A stretch of 7,511 nt of DNA from an uncultured Collinsella sp. (GTDB lineage: Bacteria > Actinomycetota > Coriobacteriia > Coriobacteriales > Coriobacteriaceae). Location: the NCBI GenBank assembly GCA_937989875.1, contig CALKBO010000037.1:1-7511 (forward strand). Direction: 5' to 3'. A model generated the notes under the pieces. That model was not told where the DNA came from, searched no databases, and saw only the letters and a list, made by a program, of their open reading frames with translations. Positions 1 through 4,847 of this stretch are shown here, in pieces (position 1 is the first letter of the stretch; the number at the start of each line of letters is the position of its first letter). The position numbers were made by a program, and so were the translations under genes.

Positions 1-1
1 A

Positions 2-55
2 CGGCAGACCTCGCAGAACTGAGAATCCCCTGGTTTCAACTACGGGGAGTGTCAA
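2..55 (+). repeat. Left copy of a 54-bp terminal inverted repeat
   Basis: Bases 2-55 are the exact reverse complement of 7458-7511. The first mismatch is 56 against 7457. The right-hand copy reads as the continuation of the membrane-protein frame. Possible origins are the two ends of one mobile element that broke the assembly, true termini of a linear replicon, or a fold-back artefact. No target-site duplication is visible when the inner flanks (from 56, and up to 7457) are compared. The repeat is seen directly; its cause is inference. Confidence 0.95.
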
Positions 56-283
56 CAAAATAAGCAGATGCTATCTCGCGGGTTTGCTGCCGATTTGCAG
101 GAAGATCACTTCTCTTCGCAAGGGCTTGCGCCGGGAGGCGAATGCGACGGTGTGTCGATTTTTGACCTCAACGACATGTCTCCCATCGAAGTGAAAGTCG
201 ACGGGATTGGTGCCGGGTCGAACTCCCTCGACCAGACTTTTGAATTGGAATAGTCCATATGGCGCCTAATTTCTAGAAACCTT
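56..283. other. Unidentified edge region with competing short frames on both strands
   Basis: No gene here can be assigned firmly. On the plus strand a frame starts at ATG 68 and stops at 253 (61 aa, ending SLDQTFELE), with no good ribosome site. It is open upstream to base 23, so it may be the tail of something longer. On the minus strand a 50-aa frame (258 to 106, starting MDYSNSK) and a second frame broken by one TAG near base 77 are also open. Several open frames over the same bases suggest a decayed gene or a conserved mobile-element edge. I cannot name a family. Confidence 0.4.
68..253 (+). CDS. Doubtful 61-aa hypothetical protein
   Basis: ATG start, TAG stop at 251-253. The product is hydrophilic and acidic (end FDLNDMSPIEVKVDG, then SLDQTFELE), with no membrane segment and no motif I recognise. 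The bases before the ATG (aaaataagcag) give only a weak ribosome site. The frame is open further upstream into the terminal repeat, so this may be the 3' part of a longer gene. It is in frame with the truncated membrane-protein gene at the other end if the two 54-bp repeats are removed and the inner flanks joined. It could equally be a chance frame, because the opposite strand is also open. Confidence 0.25.
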   Translation: MLSRGFAADLQEDHFSSQGLAPGGECDGVSIFDLNDMSPIEVKVDGIGAGSNSLDQTFELE

Positions 284-314
284 CTAGAGCGCTTCTAGAA
301 GGTTTCTAGAAGCG
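271..314. repeat. Four TTCTAGAA-type units at exact 11-bp spacing, forming an 18-bp dyad
   Basis: TCTAGA cores lie at 272, 283, 294 and 305, an exact 11-bp period, about one helical turn. The units are themselves palindromic. The whole array is also a large dyad: arms 271-288 and 294-311 are perfect 18-bp complements around a 5-base centre. It overlaps the last codons of the third phosphoesterase gene (stop 284-286). It could be a protein-binding array with all sites on one face of the helix, or a transcript-end hairpin. The hairpin lacks a T-tract in the direction of the operon, so a classical intrinsic terminator is less likely. Confidence 0.8.
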
Positions 315-1021
315 GGCGCAGCATCTTCGACCGACACGATGTCTCGGTAGATAAGGCGATGCCTGGCGTCACGCCACTCGTCGCCGTGGTAGTGGCCGAA
401 GAACCAGGCGCGGTAGCCGAGCCGCCCGTCGAGCTCGCCAAGGAATCGCTGAAGCCGGTCGCCCCGATACTCGCGTCCGCGCTCGCGGCACAGCTCCTCT
501 GCCAGGGCGGCAGGAGCCTCGTGGGTCACAACGCAATCGACCCTCCAGCCCACGCGGTCGAGCGAGGAACGGCAGTGTTCCGTCTCTTCCTCGCTCGGCA
601 TCTCCTCGGGCCACCAGCTCCTCCCCTCCCTGCGATACTGCCTGTCGTTGCTCGCGGCGCCGCCCATGGCAAGGACCGTGAGCCCGTCGATGTCGAACAC
701 CTCACCGCGCATCAGGTGCAGCACGCGCGGTCGCGCCTCATGGACGAGCCCGCCGTTCCACTCCCGCACCGGCAGCCCAGCCAGGGCGTGGTGGTTCTCA
801 TGGTTGCCGTCTACGAAACACGTGGTCCACGGCTTCGACTCGAACCAGTCGAGCCAGTATTTCTCGGCGTTGGATCCATCCCAGACAAAGCCGAAGTCGC
901 CGGCCACGATCACCGCGTCATCGCGCGTCAGGGTCCGGCCCAGCGGCCAATTTTTGAATGCAAACCGGCTGGACCCGTACTCGGCCCTGCCGTGCACGTC
1001 GCCTGTCACATAGACCGTCAT
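284..1021 (-). CDS. Metallophosphoesterase, third gene of the operon (paralogue of its neighbour)
   Basis: 245-aa calcineurin-like metallophosphoesterase, predicted soluble. The five conserved metal-site blocks are present in order: GDVHG (D8, H10), AGDFGF (D42), DGNHE (N73, H74), VVTH (H167) and GHYH (H210, H212). The family uses a two-metal centre to hydrolyse phosphomono- or diesters; the substrate is unknown. I chose the ATG at 1021 over a start 15 bases upstream because the product then begins MTVYVTGD like the adjacent paralogue. This ATG also overlaps the previous stop by one base (TGATG), pointing to translational coupling. It is closely related along its whole length to the protein of 1021-1746, so a tandem duplication is likely. 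The C-terminus is encoded inside the 11-bp repeat array, so its last residues may have been shaped by that DNA. Confidence 0.93.
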   Translation of the reverse strand: MTVYVTGDVHGRAEYGSSRFAFKNWPLGRTLTRDDAVIVAGDFGFVWDGSNAEKYWLDWFESKPWTTCFVDGNHENHHALAGLPVREWNGGLVHEARPRVLHLMRGEVFDIDGLTVLAMGGAASNDRQYRREGRSWWPEEMPSEEETEHCRSSLDRVGWRVDCVVTHEAPAALAEELCRERGREYRGDRLQRFLGELDGRLGYRAWFFGHYHGDEWRDARHRLIYRDIVSVEDAAPASRNLLEAL

Positions 1022-1746
1022 CAGTACGCACCCCACGGCAGGAGTTTGTCCCCGAGTCTCACGATCCGGTCATACAGCACCGTGTGCCGTTCGTCCGGGT
1101 TGCCGTCTCGGTGAAAATGGCCGTAATACCAATGTTTATAGTCTAGGCGGTCCTCGAGCTCGTCGAGGAATCCGGTCAGCCGGTCCACATCAGGGCGTTC
1201 CCAGCCTGGGTCCGGGTAGAGCGTCGGCGAGAGCATGCGCGTCGAGCAGGTATGGGTGATGACGCAGTCGACCTTCCAGCCGACCTCGTCGAGCTTTGTC
1301 CGCGCGGTATCGAAATCGCGCTCGTCCGGGAGCTCCTGAGGCCACCAGCTGGAATACGGCACGCGGTATTCCCTGTCCACGCTCGTGGCACCGCCCATGG
1401 TGAAGACCGTCGAGCCGTCGAGCTCGAAGACCTCGCCGCGCGTCAGGCGCCGAATGGGCGAGGTGTCCGACAGGCGTTGCGTCAGCCCGCCGTGCCATAG
1501 CTCCATGGGGCGCTCCGCCCAGTGGTCGAAGCGCTCGTGGTTACCGTCGACGAACAGCACGGTATAGGGGCGCGACTCCAGCCAGGCGATGTCGGCGCAT
1601 TCCTCCGCAGAGAAGTTCCACGGAAAGCCAAAGTCACCGGCAACGATGAGATAGTCGTCGCTAGTAAGACTGTCGCCAAGTTTCCAGTTGCGGAGCTTTT
1701 GCATGTCGAGCCCACCGTGGATGTCGCCCGTCACATAGACCGTCAT
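1021..1746 (-). CDS. Metallophosphoesterase, second gene of the operon
   Basis: 241-aa calcineurin-like metallophosphoesterase with an apparently complete active site: GDIHG (D8, H10), AGDFGF (D38), DGNHE (N69, H70), VITH (H165) and GHFH (H210, H212). There is no signal peptide or membrane segment, so it should act in the cytoplasm. The start at 1746 overlaps the stop of the upstream gene as ATGA, and an AAGAGGT ribosome site sits just inside that gene. The open frame continues further upstream, but that part is only the shadow of the preceding gene. It shares long matching stretches with the downstream paralogue (MTVYVTGD, VAGDFGF, DGNHE, RGEVF, MGGA, SWWP). The DGNHE block recalls PPP-type phosphatases, but the GDxVDRG block of true Ser/Thr phosphatases is replaced by AGDFGF, so protein phosphatase activity should not be assumed. 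Confidence 0.94.
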   Translation of the reverse strand: MTVYVTGDIHGGLDMQKLRNWKLGDSLTSDDYLIVAGDFGFPWNFSAEECADIAWLESRPYTVLFVDGNHERFDHWAERPMELWHGGLTQRLSDTSPIRRLTRGEVFELDGSTVFTMGGATSVDREYRVPYSSWWPQELPDERDFDTARTKLDEVGWKVDCVITHTCSTRMLSPTLYPDPGWERPDVDRLTGFLDELEDRLDYKHWYYGHFHRDGNPDERHTVLYDRIVRLGDKLLPWGAY

Positions 1747-2381
1747 CGGATTACCTCTTCCCTCTTGTACGCCGCCAGCTCGCGCTCGACCTGCCTGTCG
1801 CCGGTCTCGTTGACCCACCAGGGCCATTTCACCCGGCCGCACGGCTCGTCGACTCCGGCGAACCATTCCCTCAGCTCGTCGAGGCTCACCGGGGAGTGCC
1901 CGTTGGCATCGCAACCGACGTCGTAGCGCAGAAGGCCCTGCTTGCGGTTGAACTCGTTGTACGCGCCGCCGCTGCTGTGGATGTGCCCGTGGAGGTGCCA
2001 CGATCCATGGCTCATGCCCTGCCAGTCGGCCATGGGGTAATGGCACAGGATGATCTTCTGCCCGTCGATCTTGAGCACGCAGATCGGCGGCTCCACGGTG
2101 AAGGCGCCAGCGACCGCCGGCTGGGTCCAGTCCTTGTCGTGGTTTCCCGGGACGAGGTGGATGCGCCTGCAGGCGATCCGCTTGCGAAGCCCGTAGGCGT
2201 CCTGGGCGGTCATCTTGAATGAGAAATCACCCAGGATGTAGAGTTCGTCGTCCGCGGCGACCCTGCCGTTGATGTTGTCGACGATGGCGTCGTTCATCTG
2301 CCAAATCGTCTCCCACGGGCGTTCGGTGAACTTCAGCACGTTCTCGTGCCCGAAGTGCGTGTCACTGGTGAACCAGATCAT
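1743..2381 (-). CDS. Phage/plasmid-type metallophosphoesterase, first gene of the operon
   Basis: 212-aa metallophosphoesterase of a different subfamily from the two downstream genes. Metal-site motifs are SDTHFGHENV (D7, H9, H12), LGDFSF (D52), PGNHD (N80, H81), CHYP (H114) and HGHIH (H131, H133, H135). Near the C-terminus is a VGCDANGHSPVSLDEL stretch (from about residue 155) of the kind common in small phage and plasmid phosphoesterases. The start at 2381 has an AGGGAG ribosome site 8 bases upstream. A two-codon frame (ATG GAA TGA, 2386-2378) overlaps this start but is too close to the ribosome site to be preferred. It heads the operon, with a 4-nt overlap into the next gene. The family hydrolyses phosphoesters, including cyclic 2',3'-phosphates and nucleotides in known members; which one here is unknown. 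Confidence 0.93.
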   Translation of the reverse strand: MIWFTSDTHFGHENVLKFTERPWETIWQMNDAIVDNINGRVAADDELYILGDFSFKMTAQDAYGLRKRIACRRIHLVPGNHDKDWTQPAVAGAFTVEPPICVLKIDGQKIILCHYPMADWQGMSHGSWHLHGHIHSSGGAYNEFNRKQGLLRYDVGCDANGHSPVSLDELREWFAGVDEPCGRVKWPWWVNETGDRQVERELAAYKREEVIR

Positions 2382-2446
2382 TCCATTGTCTCCCTGTCGC
2401 TAAAAACCGTTCTCCTTTGCGCAGTTGAGGAGACGTATTTTGAGCG

Positions 2447-2470
2447 ACATGAGGCGTTCGAACCTCATGT
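2447..2470 (-). promoter_or_regulatory. Hairpin in the leader of the phosphoesterase operon
   Basis: ACATGAGG (2447-2454) and CCTCATGT (2463-2470) are perfect 8-base complements around an 8-base loop containing TTCGAA. It lies about 65 bases upstream of the first phosphoesterase start, inside the presumed 5' leader. It has no T-tract, so it is more likely an RNA-stability element, an operator or an RNA-binding site than a terminator. The structure is seen; the role is inferred. Confidence 0.5.
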
Positions 2471-2555
2471 TCAGTGCTCCAATCTGCCGGATTGTTCCAG
2501 CTAAAACTTTAAAACCTCGTGCGGATAGAAAACCTTGTCCCGTTTGTGGGGTCAT

Positions 2556-2588
2556 AGTATAGGCACTGTTAGAACTAATAGCCCAAAT
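2556..2588 (-). promoter_or_regulatory. Candidate promoter and operator of the phosphoesterase operon
   Basis: On the minus strand a TATACT box (2561-2556, 5 of 6 to consensus) has a TTGGGC about 19 bases upstream. The interval is filled by a near-perfect dyad, CTATTAG-TT-CTAACAG (plus-strand 2566-2581). The same GATTTGG-CT-ATAG type of sequence recurs upstream of the 76-aa gene. A repressor bound between the -35 and -10 boxes would explain the layout. The -35 box is poor, so the promoter is only a candidate. Confidence 0.4.
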
Positions 2589-2661
2589 CCGTTGCCAACT
2601 GGCCGCTATTAGCAACTATTAGGCCTTTTGGACAGCCGAGCTGACTAATAGCCGCTATTTG
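2566..2661. repeat. CTATTAG/CTAATAG heptamer cluster 1
   Basis: Exact heptamers occur at 2575-2581 (CTAATAG), 2606-2612 and 2616-2622 (CTATTAG, 10 bp apart) and 2645-2651 (CTAATAG). Near copies are at 2566-2572 (CTGTTAG) and 2655-2661 (CTATTTG). The 2601-2625 block (GGCC, two heptamers, GGCC) recurs with few changes at 3341-3363. Small ribbon-helix-helix proteins commonly bind such short heptamer repeats, and this window encodes two of them. The target assignment is inference. Confidence 0.65.
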
Positions 2662-2677
2662 TTGGGCTGTTTTGCAA

Positions 2678-2704
2678 CCACGAGCGCCACGAGCGCTGCC
2701 GTGG
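2678..2704. terminator. GC-rich stem-loop downstream of the 41-aa peptide gene
   Basis: CCACG (2678-2682) and AGCGC (2683-2687) pair with GCGCT (2693-2697) and CGTGG (2700-2704), leaving a 5-base loop and a 2-base bulge. It is about 115 bases past the stop of the minus-strand peptide gene and could end that transcript. No T-tract follows on the minus strand, so intrinsic termination is uncertain. Confidence 0.35.
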
Positions 2705-2721
2705 ATTCTTGATACGGCGCA

Positions 2722-2751
2722 TCGACAACAGCAATGTCAAGCGGGTAGAAT
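2722..2751 (+). promoter_or_regulatory. Plus-strand promoter facing the 41-aa peptide gene (candidate antisense RNA)
   Basis: TCGACA (2722-2727) and TAGAAT (2746-2751) each match the sigma-70 type consensus at 5 of 6 positions with an 18-base spacer. Transcription would start near 2758 and run through 2821-2946 opposite the small hydrophobic peptide gene. A weak stem-loop followed by a T-rich run (3004-3034) could end it, giving an RNA of roughly 275 bases. No protein with a good ribosome site is encoded in that direction. An antisense antitoxin RNA would fit. Confidence 0.4.
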
Positions 2752-2820
2752 GGTGCCGACGGCATCCCAAGTTGTAGAGAGCTGGGCAGAGCCGTTGCGT
2801 TAGAAAGTTAGGTCATCGTC

Positions 2821-2946
2821 TTAACGACGGTGGCCTTTCTTTTTGGGCTTCGAACCCTGCTTGAGTGCCTTGGAAAGGCTGACAAGGGCCGTGAGGAGCG
2901 AGATCAGGGCGGTCAGGAGCTTCACGAACTCGGTGAAATCGGTCAT
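2821..2946 (-). CDS. 41-aa hydrophobic/basic peptide, possible type I toxin
   Basis: The start at 2946 is chosen because GGAGG lies 8 bases before it; an ATG two codons upstream is too close to that site. The peptide has a short acidic N-terminus, a hydrophobic or amphipathic segment at about residues 7-28, and a basic tail (KPKKKGHRR). The segment contains a heptad repeated in tandem, LLTALIS then LLTALVS (residues 10-23). This build is typical of small membrane-acting toxins of type I systems in Gram-positive bacteria, and also of leaderless bacteriocin-like or holin-like peptides. The ribosome site is folded into a hairpin (2955-2972) and a plus-strand promoter points across the gene, both known features of type I toxin loci. 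It lies 77 bases after the 76-aa gene and may share its transcript. The sequence is not one I recognise, so the function is inference. Confidence 0.6.
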   Translation of the reverse strand: MTDFTEFVKLLTALISLLTALVSLSKALKQGSKPKKKGHRR

Positions 2947-2981
2947 GGGCATCACCTCCCATCGGATGGAGGGCTCTGCCC
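2947..2981 (-). promoter_or_regulatory. Hairpin sequestering the ribosome site of the 41-aa peptide gene
   Basis: In the transcript, CCTCCA pairs with TGGGAGG (one bulged G) across a loop of about 5 bases (2955-2972), burying the GGAGG ribosome site. An outer GGGCA/TGCCC pairing (2947-2951 with 2977-2981) extends the structure up to the start codon. Translation would be held low until the structure opens. The pairing is seen; the control is inferred. Confidence 0.55.
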
Positions 2982-3003
2982 GGCACAAGGGCTGCTGACA
3001 GCG

Positions 3004-3034
3004 CTGCTGATTCTAGCAGAGCGTCATTCTTCTT
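3004..3034 (+). terminator. Weak stem-loop with T-rich tail
   Basis: CTGCT (3004-3008) pairs with AGCAG (3015-3019), with flanking CGC/GCG pairing through a bulge, followed by ATTCTTCTT on the plus strand. It could end the proposed antisense RNA started near 2758. It also sits immediately after the stop codon of the 76-aa gene on the other strand. Confidence 0.3.
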
Positions 3035-3254
3035 CGATCAATCCGTGCTCCACTCCCTCGCCGGAATCCAGCCTTTCCGCAGCTCGACGAAGGTGTTCTT
3101 GATTCCCGCGACCCCAAAACGGATCGTCTTCGCGCTCGTCACGGGCCTTGAGCTTGCCCCTGACTCTCTCGACGATCTTGTCAATCACTTGCCGCCGAAC
3201 CTCATCCTTAACTTCCTCGCCGATCTCCTCAAATTCCAACGCCGGTCCGTACAT
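3024..3254 (-). CDS. 76-aa charged helical protein of unknown function
   Basis: Starts at ATG 3254, which has a strong AGGGAAGG ribosome site 7 bases upstream. The frame continues 13 codons to a TTG at 3293 without a comparable site. The product is highly charged with no membrane segment. An EEIGEEVKDEVRRQVIDKIV stretch (residues 9-28) is probably a long helix or coiled coil, followed by an acidic and arginine-rich tail ending in EEE. I recognise no domain. It is preceded by heptamer cluster 2 and followed after 77 bases by the 41-aa peptide gene on the same strand, so the two may form an operon. It could be an antitoxin-like or DNA-associated accessory protein, but nothing in the sequence shows that. 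Confidence 0.65.
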   Translation of the reverse strand: MYGPALEFEEIGEEVKDEVRRQVIDKIVERVRGKLKARDEREDDPFWGRGNQEHLRRAAERLDSGEGVEHGLIEEE

Positions 3255-3313
3255 GCTCGGCCCTTCCCTGCTCGCGACCTGTTTTCCAGCCAAGACCGTA
3301 CTTGCTATTGCTT

Positions 3314-3400
3314 CTAATAGCCTGAACAGATCTTCGTTCGGCCACTATTAACAACTATTAGTCCAAATCATCCAGTCCACCAGCCAATAACCACCATTAG
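3314..3400. repeat. CTATTAG/CTAATAG heptamer cluster 2, upstream of the 76-aa gene
   Basis: CTAATAG is at 3314-3320, CTATTAA at 3345-3351, CTATTAG at 3355-3361 (10 bp apart) and CCATTAG at 3394-3400. The block GGCC-A-CTATTAA-CAA-CTATTAG is a near copy of 2602-2622, and its flank (GATTTGG on the minus strand) also matches the upstream region of the phosphoesterase operon. It sits about 60-110 bases before the 76-aa gene start, where an operator would be expected. Confidence 0.6.
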
Positions 3401-3500
3401 CCCAGCTAAACGACCAAAACAAATCGCCCGGTGCACGGAATCTGAACAGTCACGAGATGCGTTAAACTCAACATGCGCGGCCTGCCCCGCGTGGACAGTT

Positions 3501-3528
3501 ACAGGGCCGGCAGCGTCGCCGGCCCTGT
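3501..3528. terminator. Strong 11-bp GC-rich stem-loop
   Basis: ACAGGGCCGGC (3501-3511) and GCCGGCCCTGT (3518-3528) are perfect complements with a 6-base loop. A smaller stem (CGCGG/CCGCG, about 3478-3499) precedes it. No clear T-tract follows on either strand, so it may be a weak terminator, part of a structured RNA, or an origin hairpin. No gene ends close by on the plus strand. Confidence 0.5.
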
Positions 3529-3556
3529 TGCCATTCAATCAGCTGCATAATATACG
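3528..3556 (+). promoter_or_regulatory. Candidate plus-strand promoter upstream of the CopG-like gene
   Basis: TTGCCA (3528-3533, 5 of 6) and TATACG (3551-3556, 4 of 6) with a 17-base spacer. The start would be near 3563, giving a leader of about 290 bases before the regulator at 3855. The 12-mer GTTGCCATTCAA that contains the -35 box is repeated at 3592-3603 in a small stem-loop (CGTTGC/GCAACG). The rest of 3557-3750 holds no gene I can support. Confidence 0.3.
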
Positions 3557-3750
3557 GGCAGGTCTCCCGAGTACTCCCATCGCCCTAGTGCGTTGCCATT
3601 CAAAGCAACGAGTAACGCTTGGGTAAGAGGGCCCACCTTCACTCTTGGTGAATCACTCGCCGCCCCTGTGCCCTTTTCGGCAATTTCCTGTACCCCTTTT
3701 GGAAACTCGAGTGCCTATCTGGCCGGCGAAAAGATTTAGCGAATTTAGGT

Positions 3751-3820
3751 GTACCACTTTGTGTTAGTTTGTATTTTAGACAGTATTTGTGATACGCTTT
3801 GTTTCAATCAGTAGTGGTAC
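3751..3820. promoter_or_regulatory. Spaced inverted repeat GTACCACT / AGTGGTAC before the CopG-like gene
   Basis: GTACCACT (3751-3758) and AGTGGTAC (3813-3820) are perfect 8-base inverted half-sites, 54 bases apart, flanking the AT-rich stretch where the promoter of the regulator must lie. Ribbon-helix-helix plasmid regulators usually repress their own promoter, so this is a candidate autoregulatory operator pair. I could not place convincing -35 and -10 boxes between them. Confidence 0.4.
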
Positions 3821-3854
3821 GATTTCGCTTGTTCAACGAAGGAGGTAATTGTCT

Positions 3855-4013
3855 ATGGCAGTGGCCGAGGAGAAGAAAAGAATCCAGGTTACTCTGCCTC
3901 TCGAAATTTGGCGTGATCTCGATGACTACGCGAAGAGTCGCGGTGTAGCTAAGTCGTCTATGGCGGCGATCGCTATCGCCGAGTTTTTGGAGCGTGTTAA
4001 AGAGCAAAAATAG
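3855..4013 (+). CDS. CopG/Arc-type ribbon-helix-helix regulator
   Basis: 52-aa protein. The beta strand KRIQVTLP (residues 8-15) is followed by two helices (about 16-28 and 33-49), the standard ribbon-helix-helix fold. Such proteins dimerise and insert the paired strands into the DNA major groove. The ribosome site AAGGAGGT is 8 bases from the ATG, a near-perfect match to the ribosomal anti-SD. It lies just upstream of rep on the same strand, separated by a terminator, as in plasmids where a small CopG-like repressor controls copy number. Likely targets are its own promoter (dyad 3751-3820) or the CTATTAG clusters. The identity of the fold is secure; the specific role is inferred. Confidence 0.88.
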   Translation: MAVAEEKKRIQVTLPLEIWRDLDDYAKSRGVAKSSMAAIAIAEFLERVKEQK

Positions 4014-4017
4014 ATAT

Positions 4018-4059
4018 GAAAAAAGCCCCCTAACCGGCAAGTAAGAAGGGCTTCTTTCA
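4018..4059 (+). terminator. Intrinsic terminator after the CopG-like gene
   Basis: AAGCCC (4023-4028) pairs with GGGCTT (4048-4053), and flanking GAAA/TTTC adds pairing. The tail is cttctttcat. It begins 5 bases after the regulator stop, so the downstream rep gene probably needs its own promoter in 4060-4178. Confidence 0.65.
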
Positions 4060-4178
4060 TGTTCAAATGTGGCTTTCTGGCCTGTTACCTGCAATCCTAG
4101 CACACGTATGCTTCGATTTGGGCCCCTATGTTGAAGTACTACCAAAATACTATGGCATCACTTCGGCTGATGGCTAGA

Positions 4179-4197
4179 TAGCCTCAACGAGAGGCTA
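4179..4197 (+). promoter_or_regulatory. Hairpin covering the rep ribosome site
   Basis: TAGCCTC (4179-4185) pairs perfectly with GAGGCTA (4191-4197) across an AACGA loop. The ribosome site GAGAGG (4189-4194), 7 bases before the rep ATG, lies in the loop and 3' arm. Sequestration of the initiator's ribosome site is a known way to limit plasmid copy number. The pairing is seen; the effect is inferred. Confidence 0.55.
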
Positions 4198-4201
4198 GTT
4201 T

Positions 4202-4801
4202 ATGGATACCAAAAATTTAAAACCGGATGTGGGCGGTGGCTATCCGTGGGACACGGATAGCCACCCGTCCGGTCCCGCAAACCCGTCTGGAATGGGGACG
4301 GCGTCCGATTTCGCGAATCAGGCCGTCACAGATGCCGCCATGGCCAATAGTGAGAGTCACCGCGAGGTACTTCGCCGGGCATCGGATGAATCGTCCCGTG
4401 TCGCCCACATGGTGCAGGATATGGTCAGCGAGAAGGTCGCGATCATCAAGCCGCCATGGATGCTCGAGCTCGGTCTGCCTAGGCTCGACACCGATATTAT
4501 GGGGCGGATTTGGTCGTTCCAGCGCAAGGACGTCTACAAATCAACCTGCTACATCAGCCTTGCCACCATGGCGGCTGACGTCAAGTCGGATCGCTCGAAT
4601 GTTAAAAAGAGAATCGACAAACTTGTCGAACTCGGTCTTTTGATTAAGTCGCCGCGCGGGAATAACAAATCGGTTGAGTACCGGCTCGATATGACGGCGA
4701 TCGCTAAGCGCAGACTCGAAGTCGAGGAGGGCAAGAAAAAGCAACGTGCTGAGAATTCGGCGAAACGCAAAGCTCAGTGGGACGCAAAGCATTCTGCCTA
4801 G
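4202..4801 (+). CDS. Putative plasmid replication initiator (winged-helix protein)
   Basis: 199-aa soluble protein. Residues 1-60 are rich in Gly, Pro, Ser and Asp and probably disordered. A short helical part (50-80) follows, and then a winged-helix domain at about 96-163: YISLATMAADVKSDRSNVKK is the helix-turn-helix, LVELGLLIKSPRG the following helix and wing, and SVEYRLDM the last strand. The C-terminus (168-199) is lysine-rich and helical. The N-terminus is not a classical Rep_3 or RepA domain that I recognise. The case for Rep is context: it is the only plausible DNA-binding initiator, it lies directly upstream of a large iteron-like array, and a partition cassette follows. It could instead be a regulator, with replication driven by host factors. 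Expression appears restrained by the hairpin over its ribosome site, and its terminator is itself an array unit. Confidence 0.65.
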   Translation: MDTKNLKPDVGGGYPWDTDSHPSGPANPSGMGTASDFANQAVTDAAMANSESHREVLRRASDESSRVAHMVQDMVSEKVAIIKPPWMLELGLPRLDTDIMGRIWSFQRKDVYKSTCYISLATMAADVKSDRSNVKKRIDKLVELGLLIKSPRGNNKSVEYRLDMTAIAKRRLEVEEGKKKQRAENSAKRKAQWDAKHSA

Positions 4802-4806
4802 TTTGA

Positions 4807-4847
4807 AGGGCTATGGGTTCATACAACCCATAGCCCTATTTCTTTTC
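4807..4847 (+). terminator. Rep terminator built from an array palindrome
   Basis: AGGGCTATGGGTT (4807-4819) and AACCCATAGCCCT (4825-4837) are perfect 13-base complements with a CATAC loop, followed by ATTTCTTTTCC. It is a strong intrinsic terminator just after the rep stop. Its core is the same CTATGGGTT-N5-AACCCATAG unit repeated through the following 480 bases, so a protein bound there could affect rep termination. Confidence 0.9.

Noticed and set aside
2..55. Hairpin telomere of a protelomerase-type linear plasmid
   Set aside because: The palindromic end would fit, but no telomere resolvase is encoded in the window, and an insertion element or assembly break explains the repeat more simply.
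186..240. tRNA-like stretch on the minus strand (GTTCGACCCGGCACCA)
   Set aside because: The expected T-arm does not pair and no anticodon or D-arm can be built around it.
359..1114. Long plus-strand open frame (251 aa) opposite the third phosphoesterase
   Set aside because: It is a shadow of a high-GC gene on the other strand. It has no ribosome site or motif, while the minus strand carries a complete metallophosphoesterase active site.
1747..2046. Upstream extension of the second phosphoesterase to 341 aa
   Set aside because: The extra part overlaps the first phosphoesterase gene in another frame and lacks family motifs. The ATGA overlap, ribosome site and MTVYVTGD start fit ATG 1746.
2400..2615. 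71-aa minus-strand frame ahead of the phosphoesterase operon
   Set aside because: It starts at a TTG inside the heptamer repeats with no ribosome site and covers the presumed promoter and leader hairpin.
2830..3102. 90-aa plus-strand frame
   Set aside because: It has no ribosome site and is antisense to the 41-aa peptide gene, which has a strong one.
4227..4643. 138-aa plus-strand frame within rep
   Set aside because: It is an arginine-rich shadow in another frame of the winged-helix gene, with no ribosome site.
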